DNA of 64,000 nt from Arthrinium phaeospermum (GCA_006503535.1 QYRS01000010.1:558001-622000), one strand, 5' to 3'; shown: positions 46,480 to 58,860, numbered from the stretch's first letter. A program made the numbers and translations. The notes: a model not told the origin generated them from the sequence alone.

Positions 46480-47133
46480 CGTCTCTTTTGTGACAAGATT
46501 TCGCTAGATGGGATAAATATCGGATGGATCAGATTTGGCGAGATGTTATTGGTGGCTTTGGGATAAAGAGATGAGACAGTTCCGTTTATGGTGTGGATGG
46601 TGGGCGGCAAGCTTTTGATCGGTCAATGATATCATCCTGAGGTGGTGCCACCATGCATTGGCGACTCCGGATGGTGGGGGCTGGCTGGCTGGATCAAAGC
46701 GCTAAAGCGTGGGGAAAGGTTGTCGTACAGGGGCCCACCCTGACCTCACCTTTTGTACCTGCTACAGTATTGTGCCTGTCAGCCCCTTGGTTAACCTAGC
46801 AATTGCCAATGCAGATTGAGGCCTGCTGGCTATTTTCTGACATGCAGCATCAGTGCAACCAACTCATTTCATCTTGACCATTTCCCGCTGTTCCAATTCG
46901 TCAGGATGTAGAAGTGGATGGCGGAGCGCTGTTGTTGTTGGTTGGGACCTGTATCGGCCGAAGTGAGCATTACGAATCAGCACCTCCTTGGGGGATGACA
47001 TGTTGTTCTTCCATGATAACAGAGCCTTAGCCACAGGCTGTGAGAAAATGTATTTGAATCTTTCAGGACCTAGCCTCACGTTTCATTCCTATAAATATTA
47101 TTCCATGACTTCAATTGTAGTATCGCAGATAAA
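46480..47133. promoter_or_regulatory. Divergent promoter, MFS (-) / SDR (+)
   Basis: 654 bases. No gene seen. A TATA-like stretch (tataaatatt) at about 47091 lies 40 bases before the SDR start. Confidence 0.45.
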
Positions 47134-48024
47134 ATGGGCATCTTTTCCTCAACCCCTTCGAACGTTTTAGTGCAGCCACGGAACAGCCGGAGCTCTTCAG
47201 GCGCGGCATGGGCCATCCTCACTGGTGCCACGACAGGAATTGGCCGTGACATCGCTCACGAGCTCTGTGGCCGCGGCTTCAATCTCATCATCCACGGGCG
47301 AAATGAGGGCCGTCTGGATGAGCTCGCCAAGACCTTGCGAGACGGGCATGGCGTCGAGGTCAAAACACTGCTCCTGGACGCCAGCACGGCATTCAATCCC
47401 GACTCCTTCGCCGCGACCCGCGCGGCCATCGCCGAGCTCGAGTCGCTCGACGTACGGGTCCTGGTGAACAACGTGGGCACCGGCCACGCGCCCGAGGGCT
47501 TCAAGCCGTTCGACCAGCAGACGGCGCAAGAAGTCAGCACCGTGCTGAACGTCAACGCGACCTTCATGACGCACCTGACCCACGCGCTGCTGCCCGTGCT
47601 GAAGAAGGGCGCCGGCGGCCCCAAGGACCCCAGCTTCGTCATCAACGCCGGCTCGCTCGCCGACATGGGCCTGCCGTACGCCGCCGTCTACGCGGGCACC
47701 AAGGGCTACATGCGCGCCTTCAGCCTGGCCCTGGACACCGAGCTGCACGCCGAGGGCTGCCACGTGCACGTCGTCGCCAGCATCATCGGCGACACCGACA
47801 GCGACGGCCACCGCGTCGGCGTCAACCTCTTCACGCCGTCGAGCCGCGACATGGCCCGCATGGTCGTGCAGAGCGCAGCCGCCAGCAAGGGCGGCGCTGT
47901 GTTGCCGTACCGGCTTCATTCTCTCCAAGAATGGCTATGCACCCTGCAGCCCTACTGGATGCTACGGGCGGGTATGGGGATACACATGAAGGCTTTGGTG
48001 GAAAAGCACTCAAAGGCGAAGTAA
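47134..48024 (+). CDS. Short-chain dehydrogenase/reductase (ketoacyl reductase-like)
   Basis: Single exon, 296 residues. NAD(P)-binding motif LTGATTGIGRDIA (TGxxxGIG) at about residue 30, then the HGRNEGRLDEL segment whose Arg suggests NADPH preference, NNVGTG at about 113, catalytic Ser in INAGSLADMG (about 171) and Tyr-x3-Lys in AAVYAGTKGYMRAF (about 185). This layout resembles 17-beta-HSD / 3-ketoacyl reductase-type SDRs. There is no clear membrane anchor, though the C-terminal YWMLRAGMGIHMK region is hydrophobic. The coding sequence has very GC-rich third positions, unlike the flanks. Convergent with the aquaporin gene, 179 bases away. Substrate unknown. Confidence 0.9.
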   Translation: MGIFSSTPSNVLVQPRNSRSSSGAAWAILTGATTGIGRDIAHELCGRGFNLIIHGRNEGRLDELAKTLRDGHGVEVKTLLLDASTAFNPDSFAATRAAIAELESLDVRVLVNNVGTGHAPEGFKPFDQQTAQEVSTVLNVNATFMTHLTHALLPVLKKGAGGPKDPSFVINAGSLADMGLPYAAVYAGTKGYMRAFSLALDTELHAEGCHVHVVASIIGDTDSDGHRVGVNLFTPSSRDMARMVVQSAAASKGGAVLPYRLHSLQEWLCTLQPYWMLRAGMGIHMKALVEKHSKAK

Positions 48025-48203
48025 ACTCACAATTGAAGGGGGCGTTCACGAGCGACCAACATGTACATTCGAGGCGATCAAAATGCGTGCTAACTACAAA
48101 AGCATTTTCATGAACCTCGCGATAGCTAAGAGACTTGCGATGCCAAAAGCTTGATTAATCCCACCCCCATCTTCCATAAAACTCATAGGTCCCCGTAAAT
48201 CAA

Positions 48204-49209
48204 TCATACCTCACCCTCGGACTCGGCATCCTGGCCTGGATTGGCCTCTTCGTAGTGCCAAGCCTTGACGAATTTGAAGTACCCAGCAGCAAGGGCTGCC
48301 CCTAAACAAGGCCCAACCCAGTATATCCAGTGGTAGCCTGGGAAGCTTGCCGATGCCACAGCACACCCAAAACTCCGCGCGGGATTCAATGAGCCGCCAG
48401 TGTAGAACACGCCTGCAGTTCAATGTCAGTCTCAGATGGAACCAAACAAGGGTGGCTTTCGAAACGAAAGTGATATTAGCAGTGTCGTAACCCATGCAAA
48501 CTTACCAGGGATCTCGGCCACCAATAACGCCAAACCGATTCCCACAGGTGCCAAGAAGGTATCGCGAGACTTCTCCGCCGCCAACATGAGCACAACAAAA
48601 ACCAGATACGCCGTGAAGAACATCTCAGCGAAGACACCCTGGGCGAGGTTGACGCCCGGGGCCAAGATGGTGTTCACTCCCGCCAGGTTGCCGGGGAACA
48701 TGGCGCGCACGACACCACCAGCGCACATGCACGCGATGAGCTGAGTGGGCATCAGGAATGCGGCCCGGGTCCAGGGAAGCTGATCTGCAAGACATAGACC
48801 CAGCGTCACCTGTATGGTACCGTTGATCGTCAGCGTTTGTTCAGCGCATAGAGATTACGGGTGAAGGAGAAGGAAAGAAAGGGGCGCATACAGCAGGGTT
48901 AAAGAGCCCTCCGCTTATCCGATAAAACGTCCAGGCCGAGACCAGTAACGAGAAACCGTAGGTAAACCCGACGGCCATAATCTCCAGGAACCCGAGTGAT
49001 GTACTGGCCACGGAGCTCCTGCCCTGGGCGGCTTGGTCGAGAATCATGAGATGGCCGGCGTAGCCCATGAAGAGGAACAAGAAGGTGCCCACAAACTCAC
49101 CCGTTGCGGCGACGATATGTTGCTGAAGCGCGGTGGTGTGGGTTTGATTGTGATGATGATGGTGCCGCTGGTCGCCATTCCGTTCGGCCACAGGGAGTCG
49201 ACCGCCCAT
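48204..49209 (-). CDS. Aquaporin / major intrinsic protein
   Basis: Three exons (49209-48892, 48809-48506, 48412-48204) give about 276 residues. Intron 1 falls exactly after the first NPA box (GGLFNPA + [10 protein letters not shown]) and intron 2 just before the second (E-I-P-G + [15 protein letters not shown]). Both NPA motifs are intact, and six membrane helices with two re-entrant loops are expected ([59 protein letters not shown]). Both the NPA-Arg after box 2 and the lack of a large loop insertion favour an orthodox water channel over a glycerol facilitator. The N-terminus carries a run of five histidines ([10 protein letters not shown]); the C-terminus is short and acidic. Confidence 0.9.
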
Positions 49210-49911
49210 TTTTGCTACTGTTTCACTTTTCGATGTACACGGTTGGATATGGACGAATCAGATCTGATTGTCTAGCTCGGCTAAGGCTATTGGCAAGGTC
49301 GATTGGTGATGTTCAATTCTCTCCTGGTGTTGGAATGTTTGGCAACATGAAAAGAAACGACACGATAAACCCGAAGAGGAGAAAGATCACAGCTTCTATA
49401 TAACCTAAGCCCAGATTCCCGTACAGATCTCGGCAATGGGTAAGAATCTGATGCACTGGAATGTTTGCTATCAATTCGAGGGTCGATGACGTGAAAACCT
49501 AGTCCTGGAGGAGCGGAGTGATGTCGTTGTGGCGCGGCTCCGCGCCCCAGGGGCCGCGCTAGGCGGCTGGGCTTCTAGTAGTCTATAGCGCCCCCGCAAC
49601 CACACCATCGGGTTAATGCGATCGAGAACGGGCTGGGCTGGGCCTGGATGGTTTGAAATGGCTGGGTTCATGTTCCTTTCCCATCGGAACTCCGTGCTCT
49701 GGAGTAGCGAGTGGGCTTGCCACAGCCGTATATCATATATCACCTTGCTTGCATGCCAGACAGCACAGGACGCCTAGGTACTAACGCAATCAGTTCACAC
49801 ATGTCAATGTGTTAAGTGAAAACGAACTAGACCTGTTGGATTCATTATTAGTATTTTCTTATTATCATCAAGTACAGCCATCTTATATCTTACAGTCAAA
49901 TATATAGAGGT
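49210..49911. promoter_or_regulatory. Intergenic, aquaporin promoter / F-box 3' end
   Basis: 702 bases. No gene, RNA or repeat recognised. Confidence 0.35.
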
Positions 49912-51636
49912 TTATCCATACCGCAGAGAATCCCCTGCACAAAGTCCCAAGACGAAATACATCGCCTCCTCGGAAACCTCCTCAGGTGTCCAGGGACAGA
50001 ATTCATCCTCCTCCTCCTCAACTTCATCCACATCTCGATCCCATTTGCGAGGTGTGCTATAAAGGACCTCAAGCCCACCGCCTTCCAGGTCTTCAAATCT
50101 GACGTCGCAGTCGAGCACGTCGTCCCCACGACACGCCAGATTGTCCCGCAAAACTTCCAGCGCATCGGCCCAGCTTCCTCCGCCATCTCCCCGGAGCTGG
50201 ACTGAAGCTAAGCCCAAAACTCTGAGGGCACCGCCGTCCAGTTGGCGGAACATCTTCTCAAGCGCGTCTTGTCTGATCTCAAAGCCACTGAGCTGCACAG
50301 CTTGCACCTTTGTCCAGGTCATTTCTTCAAGGACGGGGCCCAAGTCGAAATACCTATGCTCCGGATGGCCATGGCCAAACACTAACATGTTGATATGAAC
50401 GGTAGTGAGATTGCCTCCTGAAATCATGGCTTTGAAGAAAGAGTTCGCATAAATTCGGTCTGGTGGTGACATGGGTCTCCGAAGCTGCCAGACCGGACAA
50501 AGGGAGCTCATACCCTCGTAGCCAAACTCGAACTTCTCTAGCTGCTGACATGCAGTGCCTAATTCCGCAGACAACTCCGACATCGGTGACAAAGATGACG
50601 CTCCGGGAACGAGGAGAGAAAGCTGACCCCAAATAGGGAAACATACAATGCTGAGATCTGTGATTGGCGCACCGGCCCGGTAGCAGGCAATTGGAATCTC
50701 TGATAGCAGCCTCGCAGCAGGTAGTGAGACTTCACCCTCGTCAGACCGGCTCGCATAACTGACAAGCCAGCCATGGGGGGCCGACATTGCTGATAAGAGT
50801 TGCTCGTTGTCGTTGATAATGTAGGCGCTTTCGTGATAAGGGGATTTCTTGCCATCCGTTATGATGAACTGGAGGCATTCATGCCGCAGGTGCCCCAGAC
50901 ACCGAACAACCGACTGGACGAATGAGCCACCCTCGACGAGTTCCAGCTGTTCTCGGTGCTTTCCATGATAGGTATCATGCGCTTTCCATATCAATCCGCG
51001 GTAGTTGCGGATTGCTGATTCTTGCTCCGTTTCCCCCTCGTATCCGTAAACATCGTAGTCTTCGTCGTGATCCAGATACCCGTCCTTAACCCAAGCATGA
51101 AAGATCCTGCAGCCGTTGCGAAGGCATTTGATCTCCTCCGGGGGCCTTCTGCTTTCTGAATCGCACTCATCCAAAAGCTCAGGACTTTCTGATCCATACA
51201 GATAGCTTCGGAGCATATGCCAATCGGAGTCATAGTGCAAACACATCTTCTTGATATCCTCCAGCCGGGCTTCGACAAACAGTGCCATGTCGTCTGCCAT
51301 ACCCAACGTGTAGCAGGCCAGCGAGATGACGACCTTGCGCATACTGGCAGCGATGTGAGCGTTGCGGGACAACATTTCCTCGGCGCGGCGTGCTGACTCC
51401 TTGTTCAAGTCGATGGTCAAGGTGGAAAACAAGATAGGTGTCGCAGCGTTGCTAAGGCGCCGGCAAGTCAGACGCAGGGCCCTGGTGGCATCCCGGAGTT
51501 CTTTACAGTCCAGCATGTAGCGGTAGTCTTCGACTTCGACCAGGAAATTTTCGCAGATGAGAGACAACAGTTCCAAGGGAAGGTCCATAATCCCAGTCCC
51601 TGGTTCTTGGCCCGTCTGAATACCTGAAACCGACAT
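49912..51636 (-). CDS. F-box-like protein
   Basis: Single exon, 574 residues from the ATG at 51636 (an upstream TTG is not used). The N-terminal F-box-like segment reads IMDLPLELLSLICENFLVEV, then RALRLTCRRLSNAATPILFS. This is the usual fungal form (LPxELL...I...L...L...CR...). The rest is a leucine-containing helical region without recognisable leucine-rich repeats. Acidic stretches lie near the C-terminus (DRDVDEVEEEEDEFCPWTPE). Expected role: substrate adaptor of an SCF ubiquitin ligase through Skp1; the target is unknown. Fungal genomes carry many lineage-specific paralogues of this type, often poorly conserved. Confidence 0.75.
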   Translation of the reverse strand: MSVSGIQTGQEPGTGIMDLPLELLSLICENFLVEVEDYRYMLDCKELRDATRALRLTCRRLSNAATPILFSTLTIDLNKESARRAEEMLSRNAHIAASMRKVVISLACYTLGMADDMALFVEARLEDIKKMCLHYDSDWHMLRSYLYGSESPELLDECDSESRRPPEEIKCLRNGCRIFHAWVKDGYLDHDEDYDVYGYEGETEQESAIRNYRGLIWKAHDTYHGKHREQLELVEGGSFVQSVVRCLGHLRHECLQFIITDGKKSPYHESAYIINDNEQLLSAMSAPHGWLVSYASRSDEGEVSLPAARLLSEIPIACYRAGAPITDLSIVCFPIWGQLSLLVPGASSLSPMSELSAELGTACQQLEKFEFGYEGMSSLCPVWQLRRPMSPPDRIYANSFFKAMISGGNLTTVHINMLVFGHGHPEHRYFDLGPVLEEMTWTKVQAVQLSGFEIRQDALEKMFRQLDGGALRVLGLASVQLRGDGGGSWADALEVLRDNLACRGDDVLDCDVRFEDLEGGGLEVLYSTPRKWDRDVDEVEEEEDEFCPWTPEEVSEEAMYFVLGLCAGDSLRYG

Positions 51637-52216
51637 GGTGAGCACCGTCCTTGGGATGAACGTCAACAGTCAAAAAATGTATTGGAGACAAGGCGACTAT
51701 TTTGTCAGCGTAATTTTCAGGTTGGGGCGAACGAGGAAACGCAAGGAAAAGAGGAAGCTTGGGCGAACAAAAATGAAAATTTCTGATGGGCATATGACAC
51801 GACTTTGATCATTCCTCCCCAAATGTGCCTGCCTTTTTGTATACATGAGTGGGCCCACAGAAAGTATGGGACACCCCAGCGGGTCGCTCTTTACGAATGT
51901 AGAGTGTGGAAGGAGCGACCTCTTCCCTAGACCATGGCCCCAAGCTATCCATTTTGCGCTTTCCTTCATGCCAGTGAATTTCCTTTACTGGTCTAAGACG
52001 AAGTTCCCGATCGTCACCAACAATTTTCAATATGCAAGAGATCCATTATTCAGTACTTGAAAGTGAATGGCGTATAGGTCATGATAAAAGAGGGTTAATT
52101 CATTTCAGGTTCTGTAAAGAGAGTGTAAAAGATGCTTGTCTGAACCAACAGTCCAACCATCATCAACATCAAAACATCCAGTTCCGAGGATATACGCTAT
52201 CCTTTACTTTCGAGTC
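51637..52216. promoter_or_regulatory. Intergenic, F-box promoter / PEBP 3' end
   Basis: 580 bases; nothing recognised. Confidence 0.35.
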
Positions 52217-53090
52217 CTACTGCTTTTTGTTCTTGGCGTAGATGAAGTTGGCCGCTACCGCCTGTCAGTACGGAATTACCAAGCCAAGTGGTTCTCAACT
52301 TACCAACCGGCTTCAGACCATTGGCTTTTGCCCAGTCTCGTACACCGTAGCCCTCCTTTCCGGCACCCCAGTGCTGTCGATCTTCCGGCTTCGAAACGTG
52401 GAGAGGGTCCGTCGTCCCGTTGGCGGGTGCAAATGCCAAGAACACGTAGCGGTGCTTCCCCGTCTTGGGCGGCGGTCCTGGCGGCTTGTATGGCATGATT
52501 TCCTGGAGATCCGCGAGCTGAACTTTGGAGCACGCCTCGTCGGTTGATGTAGACAGAGTCAGACCCGATGCAATGAAATGGCAGAACTCGGACCACTTTG
52601 GGTTGTCTCGAGATGGCGCATCGGGGTCGGTGATCGTGACGATGTAAGTCATGTTCGAGCCGCAGAGCGACGCCGATGAATCGGATACCTCACTGAGGGT
52701 AATGTGCGGCTCGTGCTGAAGCCCCTTCACCTTCAACGTATTCCCGAGGGTTGCATAGTCGCTTGAAGACCACTCCGCATCCAGAAGGTACGAGGGCAGG
52801 AAATCATCAACCACTGAAGAAGAAATCAGATGCCATGTAGGTGCTGGTTTGGATGGGCACGGCTTACCAGTGGGGATTATCTCGGCCTCCTTCAATCTGG
52901 TCACGTTGAGCAAGAATGAAACATGGCCTGGGCAATGTCAGACTTACTCTTCTTGTACCTTGTGTAGCTCGGACTCCTGAACAGTCATCTCATCATTGGT
53001 CAGGACGACTTGTCCTCCGAAGCTGTCATGGGCCAGCGCTCGGACGGCCAGCAGCATGAAAGTTGCGACGAGGTAGTGAAACGATGCCAT
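52217..53090 (-). CDS. Secreted phosphatidylethanolamine-binding protein (PEBP) family member
   Basis: Four exons (53090-52948, 52896-52868, 52813-52304, 52254-52217) give about 239 residues. A signal peptide is visible at the start (MASFHYLVATFMLLAVRALA). Exon 2 is only 29 bases; it joins QEE + LKEAEIIPT + VVDDFLPSYLLD. PEBP motifs: YIVTITDPDAPSRDNPKWSE, FCHFIASG, YKPPGPPPKTGKHRYVFLAF and, across intron 3, GLKPVAANFIYAKNKKQ. Intron 3 (52255-52303) uses gtaagt, branch tactgac and acceptor ggtag. If unspliced, the frame runs on to 52197 with an unrelated tail. PEBPs bind anionic ligands or phospholipids, or inhibit kinases or proteases; the extracellular role of fungal forms is little known. 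Confidence 0.88.
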
Positions 53091-56000
53091 GATTGCCGGT
53101 GACAAGCGGTTTGGAAGGAGATAAAATTAAGTAGACGTCAATTGATACGACGGCCGAAAATAGGTGCCGATATGGACCCGGGAGGAGTAGAAAGTAGTGA
53201 ACATTTGAAGTTGATGTTGCCGGTATGCCCCGCCTCAAATCCCCCATGTGTGATGTCATGACGTTACACTTCAAAACGTTGAACTTTATAGGGTAGTATG
53301 CCGCACGGATTAATGCACGTCATGCATAACCGACACACTAGAAACTGTACTGTCCAATTTGAGGACTATACGATTCTGCATCTGCACTTATAACGTGTGA
53401 TACTAACTCCAAGTTGCCAGGGCAAGTTGGCATAATGGATCGGAGCAGAGCATGCTAGGCGCGTTCAATGTTGAAAACTAGTAATCCACGGCAGGTATAG
53501 CAAGGGATAAAACTCAGACTAAGCGTATATCCTCTTCCCATTGTAACCAGGATGAAAGCCAGGGGCATATGCGATGCAAGAGTTATTATGAGTAATAGCA
53601 AATGCTCTAGTATATGCGCATGATCAAAGCTAGGTAGTTAGTGCTATATCGTTGCATGGACCAAAAGTCAGGGGTGACCTACGCAGCTGAGAAATGTGAC
53701 GATATAGGCACCGATAAGAGATGGGGAGATAGACACTGAGTTCTGTAAGCTGGGGGCAATTATGAGGTTGTGTCGTCAAGTGACTGGTGATGCACAGGCT
53801 CGTATTATGCGGTTTTGTCGATACAAATTCATTCAGCCTGTGTGTCGGGACAAGACGCCATGTATTCAATACTATCTTGAAAGTATAGTCTGTTTTGAAA
53901 GTAGGGGCTGAAATCGTACTAAACAATTGCGGCGGTGAACGCCTGGTTCTCGCAGCCGGCCCCTTTTTCTTCGATTCGTACCAAATACCCCTAGAGTGGA
54001 CGCCAGATAAGAAGACACGCGAATGGAGAAAACCTATATGACAATGGAGGCTATTCCGTGTGTTATCTACATCATCGCTTGACAAGTTGGGCATTGGGCA
54101 TGTATATATTATCCGGATACCTTTAAACACAGAGATGAAGTTAATAGTGGTGGAGAAAGGGGTAGCATGTCTGTCTGATCTAAGAAGTAAACCGACAGAA
54201 GCCACGGCGATCCTCCGGTGGGACTTTCATTCCAAAGAAACCTTCGTGGTCCGGGTCGATCTAGATCCATACAAGCTTCTTGCTAGGGTAATCCTTGGCC
54301 AGACACAACGAAATACCAAGCTGTCCTGGCTTTGCTTGAGACGTGTGCGTGACTCGGTCGGCTTCGCGCCCAACGTAGTCCTCGCGAGTCGTTCCTTGCC
54401 CCCAGGAAGTCGAAGCCCATGGCTGTGCACAAATCAATGCTTAGGTTCTCCTTTCTATCTCCTGTCTTTGGCTCTATCTCGTGCGAGAACTGCATGCCGA
54501 CGTTCAACGCTTGAGCCCCTCAGCGAGATGGCGCGAGAGGTCAGTGCTGGTAATATCTCATGTTCATTCGCCAAAGGCCAGCACATGTGACCGATGGGTT
54601 CATGCTGCAAGGGGTTGAATTGGGGATCTGATTAGTGTTGCGTTCTGTAGCTGATGGGATTGACGCTTGCACGTATTGTCTACTCCTGAGAACACAAAAC
54701 ATACCAAAAACCCGGAGACTTCATGGGAACCAGCTGTCAGCGGAAATACGGACTGCACGTAAGCTGACTGACCGGTGCAACGGTGCCGAGCTCGGAATGA
54801 CCTACCTGGTGGTACTGCGACAAATGAGATCTTAAGGCAACGTTGTGTGATACGGAAGAACCTTGTCGGGTTGTTGGCATTGGCTGATGGGCACATCAGC
54901 GATGCAGGGATACGGGACTGTCCATGAATGGTCTTTATGTATATGGCATTGAGTCACGCGCACGCAGGTAAGCGCAAAGCCAACACATTCTCACATCTAT
55001 ATGGCATCTCAGCTATCGTTTTGACCGATACTTCGGACAGGGGCGTCGCCAACAGATTCCCAATCCGGAGAAATCATCACACCTGACACGGCTAACAGGC
55101 ATAGGGCTATGTTTCCATTATACCCTCCTCCCTCTCAACTAATTAGGGGGTATTTTGCGATCAGCCCACCGGGTTGTGCAGGGTAGCCTAACAGGCGCAC
55201 AGCATACGTACCACTGCGTACTTGGGCATACATGCGTATAGAAACCGTCGCCAAGCCAGAGGACCGGAATAACGGCGAAGAGCAATGTTGTGTATGTAAA
55301 GATGCGGATCGCCTCGAAACTGATCCCGAGGCCGACTTGGCTTTACCTCGGATCCTCCGTATTTACGATGTCTCGGGTCGTTACACCGGCACCTCGTCGC
55401 GTAAGCATCGGGCCAATTCCACCAGTTTTCCGAGGGGCCGTGGGGGCGGTTGATATGTCAGCCAAGTCCTACATGGGAAGTTCGTATCATCACCCAATCG
55501 GCAATGTAAGCGGGTGTCAAGCTTTCGTCTTATTGGGTGTGTGTGGGGGGGACATCACACGTGAGAAAGCAACCCTTACGTGGACGAATCGAGCTGCGGC
55601 TGAATGCAGCCTTACAGCACCAAATAGTCGGGACCTTCGTGCGTCGTGGTTTTGGATCTGAGTCACCCCGGGACAAAGAGAAAACAAGAAAGCCCCGACT
55701 GATGCCCACGTGAGATTTCACGTTTCCTACCTGTCAGATCGATCATAAGCGTTCTTTGTCCATCTACGGATTTTCCAGTCTGTTGTTATCCTTGTCATAT
55801 TTCTCTTTTGGTGTCCCCTTGAATTATGAGCACCACGACACAGTCCGGAACAAACAAAAATGGAGGCCGGTAGATACGGTTGAACTTGATTCAACGCCCA
55901 CCCGAGTGCCGAAAAGCCGGGAAGTGCATATCTGACGGGCAGGCGGGCTTGGTCATATATGACATTGGTACGACCCTTGCAGGATGGCAAGTGGCTGTCC

Positions 56001-56419
56001 AGCTCTCCCGGGCAAATCGGTTGGCAGCTCAGCTCATATGACGGCCCCAGACCCAGCCACTGGCGTTCAGCTCTCTCAATAATCATGGCCCTAGCCCGCT
56101 TTCTTAACCTGACTAGTATAGGGGGCGTTGGCTGTCTTTGCTGGGGCGCAGCCCTGTGTTACCCAACTCAGCAGTAACCTGACCGTTAAACGATCCCCTT
56201 CTTGTAATTTATGCTTATGTTGGATGCGCAATACGTCGTATCTTTCGACGGTGTGGCCGGGGCTCCTATGACTACTGTTTGTATATGGTACTCGTTGTGA
56301 CAAAGACTGTTGCGAACAGATGACATATAAGTTGACGAATGCCCTGCCAAGGGAAGTCTTGGTGATTATCTAGCATAGCCAAGGGTGGATTTCCCAACTA
56401 GCTATTTGATCATTCCAAG
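53091..56419. other. 3.3-kb gene-poor interval
   Basis: No ORF with recognisable family features on either strand; the longest (53630-54205 minus, 54060-54590 plus) have compositions of random ORFs. It holds the PEBP and laccase promoters. I see no transposon ends, long repeats or RNA genes. Confidence 0.45.
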
Positions 56420-58860
56420 ATGGGCTGGTTCAAAGTGACCCTCGAGTTCGTGCTGCAAGTCACACAACTCAACCCCTTTTCCGCCGTCATTATCGACCAA
56501 CAAGACGCCGCCCAGAAGCCTCTCAGACTACCGAAGCCGGGTCAGCACGGCCCTTCTTCCCCTTCTATCCCCGGCGTAGATGTTCAGCCAAAAGCCGCCT
56601 TCGAGTGTCACTATCCAGAGCTAGAAGCAAAGGGGTGGGAGCAATGTAACACCGAGACGTCCAGGGACTGCTGGATCAGAGACCCCACGGCCAGCGCGCC
56701 CAGCTTCACCCAATATGATGTCCGCACCAACTGTAAGCGCCTTTCTGTACACCGCTGCAAGATGTCGACTCAAGGAGTGCATACTCACTGAATACTAGAC
56801 GAAACCTTTAAGAATACACCGAAAGGTATCACAAGAGAGTACTGGTTAGACGTGACCGAGAACTCAGACGTAGGTCTTTTCTTTCCCACCAAGCTTCACC
56901 TGGTGTTTGGTTGTCTTGTGTGCTGACTTCCACTTTTCTACAGTTGAAACCCGATGGCGTCGAAAAGAACTTGGGAAAGTACCTCAACGGCACCTACCCC
57001 GGCCCCCTCATCGAGGCTTGCTGGGGCGACGACATCGTCATTCACGTGACCAACAAGATCCAAGAGAACGGCACTACCATCCACTGGCATGGGATCCGGC
57101 AGTTGGGCACCAACGAGATGGACGGCGTCAACGGGGTCACGCAGTGCCCCATCGCCCTCGACGACACCTTCACGTACAGGTTCAAGGCCATGCAGTACGG
57201 CCACACGTGGTATCACAGCCACTACTCGTCACAGGTTTGTCCAGCCTCTACCCTCTTCATGCACACGCTAGATAGATGGTGCTGACAACATGAGCCAGTA
57301 CCCTGACGGCGTCGCCGGACCGCTCGTGATCCACGGGCCGTCCAGCGCGGACTGGGACATCGACCTCGGCCCCATGATGATCTCGGACTGGGTCCACGAG
57401 ACTGCGTTTGTCGCGTACGAGAAGGAAATGACGACGAACCCAGCTGACCCGCCGCCGGCCACCGACAGCATCGTCGTCAATGGTATAGGCCATTACAACG
57501 GCAGCATGGAAGGGCCTTACTACGAGACTGTGCTCACCCCCGGAAAGAACCACACCCTCAAGCTGATCAATGGAGCTGTGGGGTCCAGCTTCGTCTTCAG
57601 GATCGACGATCACCCTCTGACCGTCATCGCCAACGATCTGGTCGCGGTCGAGCCGTTCACCGTCGACGAGCTGTTCATCGGTATAGGTACGTCCGCCCAA
57701 AGCCTTCTGACATAGCCTCGAACAAGGGTCACCTAACACCGTGTCACAGGCCAGAGATATACCGTCATCGTGGAAGGCAAGAGCGATACTTCCAAGGACT
57801 ACTGGATCCGTACCCAGCCCGCAGCCAACTGCGCTTTCTTCGGTCTCCCTGGCTCCTCGCCCATCGTCGACGATAGAACCGCGATTGTCCGATACGACAG
57901 CTCAAGGACCGACCTGCCCACAAACACGACTGGGCCCCCGGGCAACGATTGCGCAGATGTCGATGCTGCCAAGCTCAACCCCATTGTGCCATGGTGTGTC
58001 GACCAGCACCCACAGAACAATGTGACCAGAGACACTTTTGAGGCGGGGAAGCCCGCCAACCAGACCATCTTCGGTCCTCCCGGGGCACCGTACGTGCACT
58101 GGGTTCTGGGAGACGAGCCCATGTGGCTCAACTTCGACAAGCCGACCATCCTGAATATAGACGAGTCAATTCACAACCCGCTTTATAGGGTTGTAGAGGG
58201 TAAGACCACCCCATCGGCCTCGAAAGCCCATACCTTCTCCTTCTACCCAGACTGACATTTGATGGCAGAGAAATTCGACACCGGCTTCATCTACGTGATT
58301 CTCGAATCCTCAGATCCAACCAATATGTAAGTACCCCTCCCTTTGGAGGCATTCGACCCCTTTCCGCGTCTTGGACTGCTTACTCACGCTCTGGTCGGCA
58401 CCATAGCCCCCATCCGATGCACTTGCACGGGAGCGACTTCGTCGTCCTGGGACAGGGAAACACCACGTGGAACGAAACGACCAGCCCCGAACAGTGGTTC
58501 AGATACGACAACCCTCCTCGAAGGGACACGGCCTTGCTCCCCGCCGGCGGTTTCCTCGCCATGGCGTTCAGGCCCGACAACCCCGGCGCGTGGCTCTTGC
58601 ATTGCCACATTGCGTGGCACGCCAGTTCAGGTGAGTGTTCTCGAACGAACGGATGAAAGATGTGGCGGGCATTGGGGTTTCGAAGAGATGTGAAGCTGAC
58701 AACTTTCTAATATTCAGGCCTTGCGCTCCAGCTCCTGGTCCGGCCCTCAGGCATACCAAAATTCCCCCGCGATCATGAAGTTCGACGCGGTTGCAAGAAA
58801 TGGGTCGACTCGCCTCTATGGCAGCAGATTAAGGGTAAACAAGATGACTCAGGCATCTAA
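56420..58860 (+). CDS. Ascomycete laccase (multicopper oxidase)
   Basis: Eight exons (56420-56732, 56799-56869, 56944-57234, 57299-57686, 57750-58199, 58269-58326, 58407-58630, 58718-58860) give about 645 residues; all seven introns (63-87 bases) keep frame. All four copper-binding signatures are present: [10 protein letters not shown] (about 174), [11 protein letters not shown] (about 219), [10 protein letters not shown] (about 525) and [15 protein letters not shown] (about 588). The last includes the T1 His-Cys-His. The chain ends DDSGI, the C-terminal DSG(L/I/V) form that plugs the trinuclear channel in ascomycete laccases. Oxidises phenols with reduction of O2 to water. Odd point: the N-terminus ([14 protein letters not shown]) is a poor signal peptide, so either the enzyme is intracellular or a 5' exon is missing. 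Confidence 0.92.

Noticed and set aside
53630..54205. 191-residue minus-strand ORF in the gene-poor interval
   Set aside because: No recognisable motif, composition typical of chance ORFs, no neighbouring splice logic.
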